The notes under the pieces were generated by a model. That model had not been told where the DNA came from. It was given only the letters and a program-made list of their open reading frames with translations, and searched no databases. From the NCBI GenBank assembly GCA_025997155.1, contig BNUF01000061.1:1-13136 (forward strand): a stretch of 13,136 nucleotides of DNA, given 5' to 3'. The translations under genes were made by a program, and so were the position numbers. This document shows, piece by piece, positions 1-4,176 of this stretch. Origin of the DNA: Clostridia bacterium (GTDB lineage: Bacteria > Bacillota > Clostridia > Lachnospirales > WQUN01). How positions within the stretch are numbered: the stretch's first letter is position 1; each line of letters starts with the position of its first letter.

Positions 1-99
1 CTCGTTTTGCGAAATCCTTGAGTGCTCCGCCAACCTCTATTCACAAGGAACAAGTGAGGAAATCGTTGGCAGAGCACTCAAGGATTTCGCAAAACGAGA
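1..99. repeat. Perfect 27-bp inverted repeat (1-27 and 73-99)
   Basis: Bases 1-27 are the exact reverse complement of bases 73-99, separated by 45 bases. The right arm encodes the RALKDFAKR part of the reductase fragment on the plus strand; the left arm encodes the same peptide on the minus strand. The plus-strand coding sequence becomes recognisable only from base 28, so 27/28 looks like a joining point. It marks either a fold-back chimera at a contig end or an inverted duplication. Confidence 0.9.
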
Positions 100-430
100 A
101 AGCATCGTCATCGCCACGAAACTCGGTGCGCCTATGCACGCGGGAGCTAACGCGTTCGGGCTTTCGCGCAAAGCGATTATGGCTGAAATTGATAACAGTC
201 TGAGCCGTCTTGGGACGGACTATGTCGACCTTTATCAAATTCACCGCGCCGACCCATTTACGCCGTGGGAAGAAACTCTTGAGGCACTCCACGACATCGT
301 AAAGGCGGGCAAAGTTCGGTATCTGGGAGCGTCCACAATGAGGGCGTGGCAGTTTGCCAAGGCTCTTCATATCCAAAAAACACGTGGTTGGACGCGCTTT
401 ATTTCGATGCAACACAACTACAATTTGATT
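28..430 (+). pseudogene. Aldo/keto reductase, internal fragment in inverted orientation
   Basis: This open frame, without a start, encodes the middle of an NADPH-type aldo/keto reductase (TIM barrel, carbonyl reduction). It runs from the ANLYS motif, whose Tyr is the usual catalytic acid, through the Lys of VIATKL, the His of LYQIHR, and on to the HNYNLI segment. The fourth tetrad residue, the Asp of the expected FFDTA motif, lies before the break and is absent. Roughly 134 residues of an enzyme normally near 330 are present. It has no promoter or RBS of its own. After base 430 the frame leaves the family sequence and stops at 440-442. The N-terminal 47 codons of what looks like the same gene lie next to it on the opposite strand (432-572), so this is an inverted piece and not a working gene. 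Family assignment is confident; the cause of the inversion is not known. Confidence 0.85.
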
Positions 431-431
431 G

Positions 432-572
432 CGCGTATTTGATTACGGGGCGACTACCCTCCTCGCCGAGTGCCCAAGCAGGGTGTCCCTTTGACGGGTC
501 GCCGAACCCCATACAACCAACGCAGATAGGTGAAATCTCAAGACCAGAGTTGCCGAGTTTAATGTATTGCAT
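432..572 (-). pseudogene. Aldo/keto reductase, N-terminal fragment
   Basis: The start ATG (572-570) follows a strong GGAGGT (584-579) with a 6-base gap. The 47 codons begin MQYIKLGNSGLEISPI and include the CVGCMGFGD stretch and RPVIKYA, the classic first strand and first helix of an aldo/keto reductase. The next expected residues, roughly LELGINFFD including the catalytic Asp, are missing, because at 430/431 the sequence switches to the inverted internal fragment. The gene sits 54 bases downstream of the TetR gene on the same strand and probably formed a two-gene unit with it. A copy of the putative TetR operator (596-610) lies just upstream. As it stands, the reading frame cannot yield an enzyme. 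Confidence 0.8.
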
Positions 573-595
573 ACAAAGACCTCCTATGAAAATAT

Positions 596-610
596 TTGAA
601 TGTTCATATA
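596..610 (+). promoter_or_regulatory. Putative TetR operator, copy upstream of the reductase
   Basis: The 15-mer TTGAATGTTCATATA has TGAA/TTCA half sites around a 2-base centre. The same 15 bases occur on the minus strand at 1245-1259 in the TetR promoter. Here the site lies between the TetR stop and the reductase RBS, where it could control a second promoter for the reductase; a TATAAA-like stretch is next to it. The repeat is seen directly; binding by the TetR protein is inferred. Confidence 0.5.
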
Positions 611-625
611 TTTATAGTGCAAAAA

Positions 626-1198
626 CTAACTTCTTATGGCTATCCAACTCATCTGAACAATAGTATCAACATTAGCTTCTGTAAACTCAAATTCTCCGTT
701 GTAGTGTTTTTTCGCAATTTGCGTCAACGGACTGATAGCGTATATAAACATCAAATCTACATCAATTTGCTTAAAGACAGCATTTGATTTACCATTCTCA
801 AAGAATTCAACAATCGGACTTCTAAGTATTTTAGATTCGTCAGCGTCCATCTTTAGAATCAGCGGCGAGTTCATAAATTGCTCCATAAAAAGTGAATTCT
901 CTTTGTTGTTCGAAAAGAAGTGAATAAAATTCCTCACCAGCAATTTGAATTCTGATTCTGTAGGAGAAGATATGTTGATTCCCCGTAATACTTTTTGTTG
1001 CATATCTTTCTTGGCAATCAGGAAGAGTGATTTAAGCATATCTTCCTTGTTGTCGAAGTAAGTGTAGATTGTTCCAGGCGCAACCCCCGCTTTTTTAGCA
1101 ATCTTTGACATAGACGTTTCGGCTAAACCAATCTCATTTATAAGCTGTATCGCGGATTCGACAATCTTATCGTTTTTATCATCGTCTTTATATCTCAT
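626..1198 (-). CDS. TetR/AcrR-family transcriptional repressor
   Basis: A 190-residue one-component regulator of usual TetR length. The N-terminal DNA-binding domain (about residues 8-55) carries the helix-turn-helix with the hallmark pattern SKIAKKAGVAPGTIYTYFDN followed by KEDML. The remainder is a helical ligand-binding and dimerisation region without an identifiable ligand class. The ATG follows a GAGGT-type site about 9 bases upstream. Members of this family usually repress their own promoter and neighbouring genes and are released by a small hydrophobic or toxic compound. Here a shared 15-bp motif in its own promoter and before the aldo/keto reductase fits control of a detoxifying reductase. 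The fold assignment is near certain; targets and ligand are inferred. Confidence 0.92.
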   Translation of the reverse strand: MRYKDDDKNDKIVESAIQLINEIGLAETSMSKIAKKAGVAPGTIYTYFDNKEDMLKSLFLIAKKDMQQKVLRGINISSPTESEFKLLVRNFIHFFSNNKENSLFMEQFMNSPLILKMDADESKILRSPIVEFFENGKSNAVFKQIDVDLMFIYAISPLTQIAKKHYNGEFEFTEANVDTIVQMSWIAIRS

Positions 1199-1214
1199 CT
1201 TTTAGTTTACCTCA

Positions 1215-1230
1215 TACATATTTCTCAAAT
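1215..1230 (+). repeat. 16-bp direct repeat, left copy
   Basis: TACATATTTCTCAAAT lies in the 5' leader of the TetR gene. The identical 16 bases recur at 2264-2279, in the unrelated tail of the truncated oxidoreductase. The flanks differ immediately on both sides. Confidence 0.6.
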
Positions 1231-1237
1231 CTTCACT

Positions 1238-1269
1238 ATTATATTATATGAACATTCAATTAATGTCAA
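1238..1269 (-). promoter_or_regulatory. TetR gene promoter with overlapping operator copy
   Basis: On the minus strand a TTGACA (1269-1264) is followed by an AT-rich stretch with overlapping -10 candidates: TATAAT at 15 bases, TAATAT at 17, and a second TATAAT at 20. The 15-bp operator candidate (1245-1259) occupies the spacer and -10, the expected position for autorepression. Which -10 is used cannot be decided by eye. Confidence 0.6.
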
Positions 1270-1291
1270 GCACTATTTTCTTCGATGTAGG

Positions 1292-1320
1292 TTGACGAAC
1301 AGTTTAGAAAATGGTATATT
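1292..1320 (+). promoter_or_regulatory. Divergent sigma-A type promoter
   Basis: TTGACG (1292-1297), a 17-base spacer and TATATT (1315-1320) face the plus strand, back to back with the TetR promoter. A GGAGGG follows at 1325-1330, but the frame after it (TTG GCG TAT TAA) stops at once. Transcription from here would run antisense across the decayed membrane gene toward the oxidoreductase at 1699, possibly the original divergent target of the TetR protein. Confidence 0.5.
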
Positions 1321-1339
1321 CTATGGAGGGATTGGCGTA

Positions 1340-1576
1340 TTAAGGAGTCCTTATCGTCTCGTTTTGTTCCTGTGTTCGATGGCTTCTATTTGCCACATAG
1401 CGCAAAGCTACCGTAATTATTACGCTTCCAATCATTACATAAGAGGTTGAGTGCAAGATATTTCTAAGTCCCGCTAATGGCATCGCGATACTTCCGACAA
1501 GGAAAGTACTCGCTCCAAACTCGGCAAATATACGTCAGTTAAAAAAGGCGCTAAAGCTGTCTTTATGGTTTTCCAT
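1340..1576 (-). pseudogene. Decayed small membrane protein gene
   Basis: Reading the minus strand from the ATG at 1576 gives 79 codons interrupted by an in-frame TGA at codon 14 (1537-1535). The part after it has two hydrophobic stretches, FLVGSIAMPLAGL and VMIGSVIITVAL, followed by a charged Arg/Gln/Glu tail. A second frame reads into this region from upstream (WKTIKTALAPFLT), so the start may have been altered by a frameshift instead of a simple stop. Other genes in the window end in TGA, so a changed genetic code is not a good explanation. I do not recognise the family. It lies between the divergent promoter region and the oxidoreductase. Confidence 0.45.
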
Positions 1577-1596
1577 TTAATATCTCTTTCGATAAG

Positions 1597-1626
1597 AATC
1601 TGTTTAGTATGGGTTTGCAACAGATT
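1597..1626. repeat. Inverted repeat upstream of the SDR gene
   Basis: AATCTGTT (1597-1604) and AACAGATT (1619-1626) form perfect 8-bp arms around 14 bases, about 70 bases before the oxidoreductase start. It could be an operator or a weak hairpin. No clear promoter is visible beside it. Confidence 0.4.
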
Positions 1627-1698
1627 TTAGGGCTGCGAACTTTGTTTACTTCGTCTATTGTAGCATAAATGAGTCATTTAGAAAAGGAGCGTTTTATA

Positions 1699-2316
1699 AT
1701 GAAAGTTTTTATCACAGGAGCTACTGGGTTTATCGGTTCTGCCGTTGTACGCGAACTGATAGAGGCGGGACATGAAGTTATATGTTTGTCGCGTTCAGAA
1801 ATCGGCGACAATAAGTTAAAAGAACTCGGCGCACGAGCGCATCGCGGTTCACTTGAGGATTTAGATAGTCTACGCGAGGGTGCAAAGTCAGCTGACGGCG
1901 TTATTCACATGGCGTTTGTCCACAATTTCGCGGATTTCGGGAGTTCGTTAAATATAGATTTGCAAGCGGTAAACGCGTTGGGGGAAGTGCTGTCACGTGG
2001 CGAATCGGGCAAGCCGTTTTTAGCGGTCGCCCACGCGAACGGAACAGAATCGGCTAACGCCGTATGGGCGTTTGGCGAAAAAGGCGTTCGCTCCTCGGTA
2101 GTCGCGCTTGCGCCGTGTGTTCACGATACCCACAAGGCGGGTTTCGCTTCTCTGCTGATTAACATTGCCCGCGACAAAGGCTTTTCGGCTTATGTGGGTG
2201 ACGGGGCGAATCGGTGGTCGGCGGTACACAGATTTAGGACAAACTTTAAGGAACATAGAAGCGTACATATTTCTCAAATAAATAAACTACACATAAACGA
2301 AAAAGCCAACTCCTAG
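1699..2316 (+). pseudogene. SDR-family NAD(P)-dependent oxidoreductase, C-terminally truncated
   Basis: The start is the ATG at 1699, after AAAGGAG at 1683-1689, and not the in-frame ATG at 1669, which lacks an RBS. The protein opens with the Rossmann motif MKVFITGATGFIGSAV (GxxGxxG at residues 7-13). It keeps family segments such as GSLEDLDSLREGAKSADGVI, GVRSSVVALAPCVHDTH and SAYVGDGANRW, as in atypical/extended SDRs annotated as NAD-dependent epimerases. After about residue 179 (base 2236) the family sequence ends and 26 unrelated residues follow to the stop, so the length is 205 instead of roughly 280-300. The region around residues 105-120 also looks about 25 residues short compared with relatives as I remember them. 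Both defects suggest a non-functional remnant at the border of the prophage. Confidence 0.75.
2264..2279 (+). repeat. 16-bp direct repeat, right copy (possible attachment or recombination site)
   Basis: This exact second copy of TACATATTTCTCAAAT sits 1049 bases from the first, about 28 bases past the point where the oxidoreductase loses its family sequence and just before the terminator that ends the prophage genes. It may mark a recombination or prophage attachment core, but no matching right-end site is in the window. Confidence 0.4.
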
Positions 2317-2331
2317 AAGTCGGCTTTTTTT
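2303..2331. terminator. Terminator between host-like and phage segments
   Basis: AAGCCAACT (2303-2311) pairs with AGTCGGCTT (2318-2326) with one mismatch and a 6-base loop, followed by seven T on the plus strand. On the minus strand the hairpin contains the stop of the ribbon-helix-helix gene and ends in five T. It can therefore stop transcription from both sides. Confidence 0.75.
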
Positions 2332-2549
2332 ACTTTACGCCCCAACGTCTCGAAACTGTACGCCTTGCCCGTGTCGCGTTCGTATTTTTCGGTTAATGCC
2401 CGCTTGATATAGCCCGATATTCCGTCCGTGCCTGTTTCGGCAGCGACTGCTTCGATTATATCCTTGTCGCCTTTTCGAAATCTAATGATAGTTGTGTCAT
2501 ACGCGTTTTTATTGTATCTGTCTTTTACTTCGGTGGATGTTTTACCCAT
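2313..2549 (-). CDS. Ribbon-helix-helix (Arc/CopG-like) DNA-binding protein
   Basis: A 78-residue protein. Residues about 17-60 fit the ribbon-helix-helix pattern: a beta strand DTTIIRFRKGD, helix A DIIEAVAAETG, a turn, and helix B ISGYIKRALTEKYERDTG. Such proteins bind DNA as dimers and occur in mobile elements as antitoxins or small repressors. The ATG follows AGAGGTGA. No toxin gene is adjacent: the neighbour (2616-2777) is a membrane protein and the other side is a terminator. A 9-bp inverted repeat (2569-2601) overlaps its likely promoter and may be its own operator. The fold is well supported; the biological role is unknown. Confidence 0.75.
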   Translation of the reverse strand: MGKTSTEVKDRYNKNAYDTTIIRFRKGDKDIIEAVAAETGTDGISGYIKRALTEKYERDTGKAYSFETLGRKVKKADF

Positions 2550-2568
2550 GTGTCACCTCTTCGTAAGA

Positions 2569-2601
2569 TATAAGGCTCACCATTTACAGGCAAGCCTTAT
2601 A
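2569..2601. promoter_or_regulatory. Palindrome overlapping the promoter of the ribbon-helix-helix gene
   Basis: TATAAGGCT (2569-2577) and AGCCTTATA (2593-2601) are perfect 9-bp arms around 15 bases, 20-50 bases upstream of the start codon. On the minus strand they touch a TTGCCT and a TATATC that could act as -35 and -10, although the 15-base gap is short. There is no T-tract, so an operator is more likely than a terminator. Confidence 0.45.
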
Positions 2602-2615
2602 AGTCTAAGTCCGTT

Positions 2616-2777
2616 TTACTCGCCGTCTCTTACTTGTTTAGCTATAAGCCATAGTGTGTACGGTGCGGAAATCCCAACTATTATGATTAGAGCTATGTTC
2701 CAACCGCGCAATAAACCTATGATTTGGCATACCGCAATTAGCGAAGTTAGGATACGCGTTTTTTTAATATTGCTCAT
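2616..2777 (-). CDS. Small two-helix membrane protein (53 aa)
   Basis: This short frame begins at the ATG at 2777 and encodes 53 residues. After a basic start (MSNIKKTRI) come two hydrophobic stretches, ILTSLIAVCQIIGLL and IALIIIVGISAPYTLWLIA, joined by a short RGWN turn, and a charged tail ending VRDGE. The pattern fits an inner-membrane hairpin protein. The RBS is weak (ATCGAG). No promoter is obvious, so it may depend on readthrough past the hairpin at 2808-2828. It sits between the Lys-rich peptide gene and the ribbon-helix-helix gene in the accessory end of the prophage. I do not recognise a family; a superinfection or holin-like role would be a guess. Confidence 0.55.
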   Translation of the reverse strand: MSNIKKTRILTSLIAVCQIIGLLRGWNIALIIIVGISAPYTLWLIAKQVRDGE

Positions 2778-2807
2778 CTCGATGTTATGTGGTAGAATAA
2801 GAAACAG

Positions 2808-2828
2808 AGGGGCGGCGCTCCCGCCCCT
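2808..2828 (-). terminator. GC-rich hairpin terminator after the 40-aa gene
   Basis: AGGGGCGG (2808-2815) and CCGCCCCT (2821-2828) form a perfect 8-bp stem with a 5-base loop, starting 16 bases after the stop of the 40-aa gene. The downstream tract on the minus strand is pyrimidine-rich but only moderately T-rich (CTGTTTCTTATTC), so termination may be partial. Confidence 0.7.
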
Positions 2829-2843
2829 TTGCTCACTATCTGC

Positions 2844-2966
2844 TTAAAGTTTGGCTATTTCTATCAAGGCTATGGTAACGCCTGTTGCGGCAATTATACC
2901 TTGAATGATTAGCTCGGCTTTTCTGTCGGCGGATAGTTTCTTTTTGCGTTTCTTTTTCTTACCCAT
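2844..2966 (-). CDS. Lys-rich small membrane peptide (40 aa)
   Basis: The start is the ATG at 2966, directly after AAAGGAGGTGA with ideal spacing. A longer reading from 3032 would begin upstream of the promoter's -35 and lacks an RBS, so it is rejected. The peptide has a very basic N-terminus (MGKKKKRKKKLSADRKAE) followed by one hydrophobic helix, LIIQGIIAATGVTIALIEIA, which predicts an inner-membrane segment with the basic end in the cytoplasm. It has its own consensus promoter with a palindrome in the spacer and its own hairpin terminator. It is therefore a separate unit inserted behind the lysis genes, like a phage moron. I recognise no family. Confidence 0.7.
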   Translation of the reverse strand: MGKKKKRKKKLSADRKAELIIQGIIAATGVTIALIEIAKL

Positions 2967-2991
2967 AACTTTCACCTCCTTTCTATAAATA

Positions 2992-3020
2992 ATTATATCA
3001 TACTGATTCCAGTATGTCAA
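2992..3020 (-). promoter_or_regulatory. Consensus promoter with palindromic operator in the spacer
   Basis: On the minus strand TTGACA (3020-3015), exactly 17 bases, then TATAAT (2997-2992): a perfect sigma-A promoter. The spacer region holds CATACTGATTCCAGTATG (2999-3016), with perfect 7-bp arms around 4 bases and overlapping the last two bases of the -35. This strongly suggests a repressor site. Transcription would begin near 2985 and enter the 40-aa gene. Confidence 0.85.
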
Positions 3021-3178
3021 GCGTTTTTTCAAATTTTTAATATTTTTTCTATCGGAAATAAGAGGCGTTGATTGCGCGAATCTCCGATTTTTTTGTGTAG
3101 ATTCTTTATATTTAGGCTTGTATTTTTTTATACAATATGTTACAATAAATTTAACCCGTTGATTTCATCTATACCTCC
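3021..3178. other. AT-rich gap without a recognisable gene
   Basis: About 160 bases of AT-rich DNA separate the moron promoter from the lysis-operon terminator. A GGAGGT on the minus strand precedes a 5-codon frame (MKSTG, about 3166-3149). There is also a small TTGTAT/ATACAA hairpin near 3119-3136. I see no longer gene and no structured RNA I can name. Confidence 0.5.
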
Positions 3179-3217
3179 AAAAATCCCCGCCGAAATTAAT
3201 TAACGGATGGGGTTTTT
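3179..3217. terminator. Terminator of the late tail-lysis operon
   Basis: On the minus strand AAAAACCCC and CCG pair with CGG and GGGG-TTTTT across an 11-base AT loop, with short internal bulges. The A-rich and T-rich flanks make it work in both directions. It lies about 100 bases beyond the amidase stop and just after the methylase stub. Confidence 0.75.
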
Positions 3218-3235
3218 GATTAGAGCGTGTTCACA

Positions 3236-3322
3236 CTATTGTATGAATAACTGTATAAGTTTTGGAGCGAGGTAGTATTTGCCGCCGACGCGGCTTATCG
3301 GGCTTTTCGGAGCGGCACTCAT
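3236..3322 (-). pseudogene. Remnant of a D12-class DNA adenine methylase (28 codons)
   Basis: The ATG at 3322 overlaps the amidase stop in an ATGA arrangement. The 28 codons include KSPISRVGGKYYLAPKLIQL, which matches the N-terminal motif of phage Dam-like N6-adenine methylases, where (F/V)GGK(Y)xxAxxI forms part of the S-adenosylmethionine site. In intact members it is followed by the FGGxG region. Here the frame stops at TAG (3238-3236) after LFIQ, and the remaining roughly 200 or more residues, including the DPPY catalytic motif, are absent. The gene was probably cut by a deletion or replacement that brought in the terminator and the moron cassette. Recognition rests on a short motif, so confidence is moderate. 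Confidence 0.6.
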
Positions 3323-3957
3323 AAGTTTGCCTTTTTTGCTTTGATAATCATAGCAACTACTTGTTCCTTTGTCAAACTCCCGCGTGGGTTGTCGTTGGCG
3401 ACTATGCCGAGTTTAACGCCCAGTTCCCATTCTTCCCTGCACCAATCAGACGGTTTGTTATTGATTTCGTCCATATATTTTCCCACCCTCGATAAAAATT
3501 CTGACCACGTTACGCCCCAGTTGCCCGCCCGTATTTCTTTCGGGCAGTCCTTGCCGCTCCAGTAGTTATGCTGCTTGACGTTCTCAAATGGTAAATTGTG
3601 TTTCTTGAGTAATTGCGCCGCAAGCCATGCCGCATTGTCGCAAGCTTGTACAAATTTTGATTTATCGTTGTCGCAAATTTCGATTCCGATTGAAGAAAAG
3701 TTCCCTGTGGGGTCTCCCGCGTGCCAGCAAATAGAGATATCCTCGAAAGACTGCCAGATTTCGTCCTTATCGACGGTGTAGTGCCAGCTCGCCTCGCGTT
3801 CGCCCGAGCCGCCGAATTGATAGTCGGCGTGCATCTTCGCGGTCGCGTTCGGGTTGGTGTTCCCTGTAGTGTGAATCGTGATGTAGCTGATAATTTTCAT
3901 TGTCTTGTTTGGGTTATTTTTTAAGCCAGCAGGCACGATTTTTCTGTTTATATTCAT
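3319..3957 (-). CDS. Phage endolysin: N-acetylmuramoyl-L-alanine amidase (Amidase_2)
   Basis: The enzyme cleaves the bond between N-acetylmuramic acid and L-alanine in peptidoglycan to release phage. The start chosen is the ATG at 3957 (MNINRKIV, 212 aa); extending to 4041 adds 28 non-family residues in a frame crossed by the holin gene. Zinc-site candidates are His29 (YITIHTTGN), His130 (KQHNYWSGKDCP) and Cys138, with Lys136 in the T7-lysozyme-like position. WHYTVD and IGIEICDND are also family segments. The C-terminal part, DWCREEWELGVKLGIV to LTKEQVVAMI (about residues 172-206), resembles a single SLH-like cell-wall-binding repeat. No clear AGGAGG precedes the ATG, which fits translational coupling to the holin-like gene. 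Confidence 0.9.
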   Translation of the reverse strand: MNINRKIVPAGLKNNPNKTMKIISYITIHTTGNTNPNATAKMHADYQFGGSGEREASWHYTVDKDEIWQSFEDISICWHAGDPTGNFSSIGIEICDNDKSKFVQACDNAAWLAAQLLKKHNLPFENVKQHNYWSGKDCPKEIRAGNWGVTWSEFLSRVGKYMDEINNKPSDWCREEWELGVKLGIVANDNPRGSLTKEQVVAMIIKAKKANL

Positions 3958-4162
3958 AAGAGAGCGGCGAGAATCGTGAGCGCAGATTAACGATTGTATC
4001 CGCGTCGCCGAATTCAACTCCGAAACAGGTTTTGATTGCAAACAAAAGCAGAACGATACCTGTTCCCCAAAGCATCGGCGACTTCCAGCGTTTTTGGCGG
4101 ATTTCCTCCGCGGCTTTTTTTATTTCGTTTGTATTGATATCTCCGACAGTTATAACAGTCAT
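3914..4162 (-). CDS. Holin-like small membrane protein, possibly frameshifted
   Basis: The ATG at 4162 follows GGGAGG. The 82-residue frame has a polar N-terminus (MTVITVGDINTNEIKKAAEE), a positively charged turn and a hydrophobic helix, LWGTGIVLLLFAIKTCFGV. Its location between a coiled-coil membrane protein and the amidase is where a holin is expected. After Asn59 (3988-3986) the sequence becomes basic and unlike a membrane protein (LRSRFSPLSYEY). In the -1 frame the same DNA reads SALTILAALL and stops at TGA 3956-3954, exactly overlapping the amidase ATG. This suggests a one-base deletion near 3986, or a real frameshift, giving a two-helix holin of about 69 residues. No classic slippery heptamer is visible. 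Confidence 0.65.
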   Translation of the reverse strand: MTVITVGDINTNEIKKAAEEIRQKRWKSPMLWGTGIVLLLFAIKTCFGVEFGDADTIVNLRSRFSPLSYEYKQKNRACWLKK

Positions 4163-4176
4163 AACCTTGTCCTCCC

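Noticed and set aside
41..415. 124-codon minus-strand frame
   Set aside because: It lies antisense to the recognisable aldo/keto reductase fragment and has no family features.
1535..1537. TGA read as tryptophan (altered genetic code)
   Set aside because: The amidase, tail and other genes end in TGA at sensible places and use TGG for Trp, so the standard bacterial code applies.
2313..2777. Toxin-antitoxin pair (ribbon-helix-helix plus 53-aa protein)
   Set aside because: The genes are 66 bases apart in the order membrane protein first, are separated by the putative operator, and the 53-aa protein has no known toxin motif; the pairing cannot be supported.
2428..2847. 139-codon plus-strand frame
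   Set aside because: It runs antisense to the ribbon-helix-helix gene, the 53-aa membrane gene and a terminator, has no RBS, and its translation has no protein-like pattern.
3119..3150. DnaA-box-like or replication-origin signal in the AT-rich gap
   Set aside because: The TTATACAATA-like string deviates from the DnaA box and stands alone; AT-richness explains it.
3958..4041. Longer amidase start at 4041
   Set aside because: The added 28 residues match no amidase and lie in a third frame across the holin-like gene; MNINRK matches the usual family start.
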